Shown here piece by piece: positions 4,890-6,763 of a stretch of 6,763 nt of DNA (position 1 is its first letter; each line of letters starts with the position of its first letter). The notes beneath the pieces were generated by a model. That model was given only the letters and a program-made list of their open reading frames with translations. It made no database searches and was not told the origin of the DNA. The DNA is from an uncultured Eubacteriales bacterium. GTDB lineage: Bacteria > Bacillota > Clostridia > Oscillospirales > Oscillospiraceae. The stretch covers positions 1 through 6,763 of the forward strand of contig USMI01000103.1 in assembly GCA_900555735.1 (NCBI GenBank). Reading direction: 5' to 3'. Made by a program: the position numbers and the translations under genes.

Positions 4890-6448
4890 TCTCCTGCCAC
4901 CTTCCCTTTCATGACTTCAATGAACGGATTGAAGTATTTGTCGTCCTTGACCACAACACCGGCCAGACCCTTGCCGCCGTCCTTGGGACGCTTGACATCG
5001 GCGAAGATGCCCTTCTCGATGGTGGTGAACAGGCCCAACTTCTCGATCTCCTTCAGGAGGTCGGTGGCCTTCACCAGCACCTCGTTGGCGCGGCTGCGGA
5101 TAATGCCGCCCTCTTTGTAGGTCAGCTCGTCTCCCAGATCCTTCATGGTACGGAAGATGTACTGCGCGTTCTCGATGGACAGTGCGCGGTCGGACATGAA
5201 CGGGGTGTGGATGGCCTCGGTCATCATGCCCAGCAGGCACAGCTTCTGGTTGGTCAGGATGGTCACCATGTTGAACAGGGCGTCCTGAATGTGACCGCGG
5301 AAGATGTTGCCGGTCATGAACTTCGTGGGAGGCATGTACTTCAGGGGTGCGTTGGGGAAGATCTCGCGGGCCATCTGCGCCTGCGCCAGCTCATACAGGA
5401 AGGTATCCTCAACAGCGGGATCCATCTCGAAGGCGTGGCCCAGACCCATCTGCTCCTCGCGCATACCGGCGTCCTTGGCGAAAGCCTCGTTCAGGAACTG
5501 GGAGGCCAGAACGGTATGAGCGGAGGTGATGGCGTCATCGGTGGTCAGGTAGTTATCCTCACCGGTGTTGATGATAACACCGGCATAGCCGTTGATGACG
5601 CGGGAGAAATACTGGTCGACGATGGTGCGCTGCATGTTGATATCGCGGAACAGGATGCCGTACAGAGCGTCGTTCAGCATCACGTCCAGACGCTCCAGAG
5701 CGCCCATGGCGGCGATCTCGGGCATGCACAGGCCGGAGCAATAGTTGCACAGGCGGATATAGCGGTGCTGCTCCTCGCCCACCTCGTCCAGCGCGGCGCG
5801 CATCAGGCGGAAGTTCTCCTGCGTGGCGTAGGTGCCGCCGAAGCCCTCGGTGGTAGCGCCGTAAGGCACATAGTCCAGCAGGGACTGGCCGGTGGTACGG
5901 ATCACAGCGATGATGTCGGCGCCCTGCTTGGCGCCGGCCTTAGCCTGAATGATATCCTCGTAGATATTGCCGGTCGCCACGATGATATACAGGTAGGGGC
6001 CCTGCTTGTCGCCCCACTCGTTCAGGTAGGAATTACGCTTGCCGACGTTCTTGTTGATGCGCTCCATCGTGGCGTTTACCACAGGCTGGATCGCAGCGCG
6101 GATCTCAGCGTCGGAATGAGCGGGGATCTTGCTCAGATCCAGCTCGCCGCTGCTGACTGCCTCTGCCACGCCCTGAGGATCCTTGCCGGTCTCCACCATA
6201 GCGTTGCCGACCGCCCATGCAGTACCCATGGGCAGAATGGAGTTGGCCATCAGATGGTCCACCACCACGTTGGGCAGAGGCACGTCCATATCGTTGACGC
6301 CATCGATGCCCAGCAGACGGCAAACCGCGCGCTCCACCGTAACGGTAGTGTGCTGGTCGATAAAGCGCTGGGTGTCGTCTGCCACCTTGGCAGCGGAGGC
6401 ACGCGCCTGATTGACCAGTTCAAAATTCAAGCCGAGTTTGCTTTCCAT
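4886..6448 (-). CDS. kamD: Lysine 5,6-aminomutase alpha subunit
   Basis: The 520-residue protein is the full-length catalytic (TIM-barrel) subunit of adenosylcobalamin/PLP-dependent lysine 5,6-aminomutase. Residues reported for the C. sticklandii enzyme are found at the same numbers: Arg184 (AVIR), Ser189, Ser238 (NYCS), Tyr263 (ALY), Arg268, Asp298-Asn299 and Glu411; these surround PLP or substrate (recalled from structural work). Other recognisable stretches are YVPYGATTEGFGGTYATQEN and KYMPPTKFMTGNIFRGH. It converts beta-lysine from KamA to 3,5-diaminohexanoate. The ATG has GAGG at 6456-6459, 7 nt upstream. It overlaps kamE by 4 nt, and a 109-nt gap with hairpins separates it from kamA. 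OraE-type ornithine aminomutase is excluded because that protein is larger and carries its own B12 domain. Confidence 0.96.
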   Translation of the reverse strand: MESKLGLNFELVNQARASAAKVADDTQRFIDQHTTVTVERAVCRLLGIDGVNDMDVPLPNVVVDHLMANSILPMGTAWAVGNAMVETGKDPQGVAEAVSSGELDLSKIPAHSDAEIRAAIQPVVNATMERINKNVGKRNSYLNEWGDKQGPYLYIIVATGNIYEDIIQAKAGAKQGADIIAVIRTTGQSLLDYVPYGATTEGFGGTYATQENFRLMRAALDEVGEEQHRYIRLCNYCSGLCMPEIAAMGALERLDVMLNDALYGILFRDINMQRTIVDQYFSRVINGYAGVIINTGEDNYLTTDDAITSAHTVLASQFLNEAFAKDAGMREEQMGLGHAFEMDPAVEDTFLYELAQAQMAREIFPNAPLKYMPPTKFMTGNIFRGHIQDALFNMVTILTNQKLCLLGMMTEAIHTPFMSDRALSIENAQYIFRTMKDLGDELTYKEGGIIRSRANEVLVKATDLLKEIEKLGLFTTIEKGIFADVKRPKDGGKGLAGVVVKDDKYFNPFIEVMKGKVAGE

Positions 6449-6483
6449 ATAGTTACCTCAAAAAATTCGTAAAATCATCGGTT

Positions 6484-6501
6484 CCCCGCAAGAAAACGGG
6501 G
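6484..6501 (-). repeat. Small hairpin in the kamD leader
   Basis: CCCCG (6484-6488) and CGGGG (6497-6501) form a 5-bp GC stem around an 8-nt A-rich loop (U-rich in the mRNA). It lies between the long stem-loop at 6508-6546 and the kamD ribosome binding site. No T run follows directly, so termination is not indicated. Confidence 0.4.
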
Positions 6502-6507
6502 CAGATA

Positions 6508-6546
6508 CGTCAGGTATCCCGGCGCTGCGCGCCGGGATATCTGACG
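6508..6546 (-). repeat. Long stem-loop between kamA and kamD
   Basis: GTCAGGTATCCCGGCG (6509-6524) pairs with CGCCGGGATATCTGAC (6530-6545) with one mismatch, and C6508-G6546 extends it by one pair. The loop is CTGCG, of which the outer C and G can also pair. On the minus strand it is followed by GTATCTGCCCC with no T run, so it is better explained as an mRNA-stabilising or processing stem than as an intrinsic terminator. Confidence 0.75.
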
Positions 6547-6557
6547 GGTATACGGTC

Positions 6558-6763
6558 TTACTTCTTCACATGGCGCTCGTTGCGCAGCAGCTTGGTGGGC
6601 TCCAGATAACGCTGAGCGGTACCCTCGGCGACCCATGCCACGCCGGTCTTCTCCGCCTTCTTCTTGCCGGTGCAGACGTCGCAGTGGCAATCCTGAACAT
6701 AGTGCTCAGGCTGGGTGTAAGAAGTGATGACGCCCTCGAAGTTGCGCAGGATGACCTTGCGGG
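6558..6763 (-). CDS. kamA: L-lysine 2,3-aminomutase, C-terminal fragment (runs off window)
   Basis: The last 67 residues and stop codon are present; the radical-SAM core lies beyond the window. The fragment contains KVILRNFEGVITSY followed by DCHCDVCTGKKK, and ends LLRNERHVKK. The C-x-C-x2-C cluster (residues 25, 27 and 30 of the fragment) matches the three C-terminal zinc-ligand cysteines of the Clostridium subterminale enzyme (Cys375, 377, 380, recalled from the literature). KamA uses S-adenosylmethionine, an iron-sulfur cluster and PLP to turn L-lysine into L-beta-lysine, the substrate of KamDE encoded directly downstream. Same strand, 109 nt upstream of kamD, and probably the same transcript. 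The C-terminus is close enough to KamA to prefer it over the related EpmB or glutamate 2,3-aminomutase, but the missing core limits certainty. Confidence 0.9.
   Translation of the reverse strand, partial: RKVILRNFEGVITSYTQPEHYVQDCHCDVCTGKKKAEKTGVAWVAEGTAQRYLEPTKLLRNERHVKK

Noticed and set aside
4209..5120. A 303-codon plus-strand frame opposite kamE and the end of kamD
   Set aside because: Same antisense artefact; the kamE frame shows exact catalytic motifs on the minus strand.
5207..6472. A 421-codon open frame on the plus strand opposite kamD
   Set aside because: Antisense of a strongly conserved enzyme gene; the composition (repeated Val, His, Gln, Leu) is typical of reverse-strand frames in GC-rich coding DNA.
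6460..6495. A separate promoter for kamD (TTGCGG with GAATTT 17 nt on)
   Set aside because: The -10 match is poor and the start would fall at or inside the ribosome binding site.
6508..6546. The kamA-kamD hairpin as an intrinsic terminator
   Set aside because: The stem is strong, but no T run follows it on the minus strand, and termination here would cut off kamDE from the pathway's first enzyme.

Overview
All recognisable genes lie on the minus strand, so transcription runs from high to low coordinates. The coding DNA is GC-rich with strong Shine-Dalgarno sites, while the 203-387 gap and the promoter region upstream of 2509 are AT-rich. Together with a lysine-fermentation cluster this suggests a GC-rich anaerobic member of the Clostridia, perhaps a gut Oscillospiraceae of the Intestinimonas/Flavonifractor kind. 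That placement is inferred from gene content and was not tested.

Right part (6763 to about 2609): the distal part of a lysine-to-butyrate operon. In transcription order it holds the C-terminus of kamA (lysine 2,3-aminomutase), kamD and kamE (the two subunits of B12/PLP-dependent lysine 5,6-aminomutase), and the two subunits of an acetoacetate/butyrate-type CoA-transferase (atoD- and atoA-like). Lysine would pass to beta-lysine (KamA) and then 3,5-diaminohexanoate (KamDE). Kdd, Kce and Kal, which are not in this window, would finish the carbon chain. The CoA-transferase would then exchange CoA between butyryl-CoA and acetoacetate, releasing butyrate. Subunit partners overlap (ATGA for kamD/kamE, TAATG for atoD/atoA), whereas the module junctions are 80-109 nt gaps that each hold a long RNA hairpin. 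A strong intrinsic terminator closes the operon at 2609-2642.

Middle part (2571 to 388): a separate two-gene operon with a near-consensus sigma-A promoter (TTTACA, 17 nt, TATAAT). It encodes a Wzx/MATE-like polysaccharide flippase, followed by an 11-nt-overlapping TetR-family regulator that starts with GTG. A small palindrome sits on the predicted transcription start and could be the operator of this TetR.

Left part (387 to 1): an AT-rich regulatory gap, then the N-terminus of a PutP-type sodium/proline symporter. A perfect 42-bp palindrome built from four AGAAC half-sites directly abuts the -35 box of the predicted putP promoter. It is the most striking unexplained sequence in the window. 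No mobile element, CRISPR array, tRNA or rRNA was seen.
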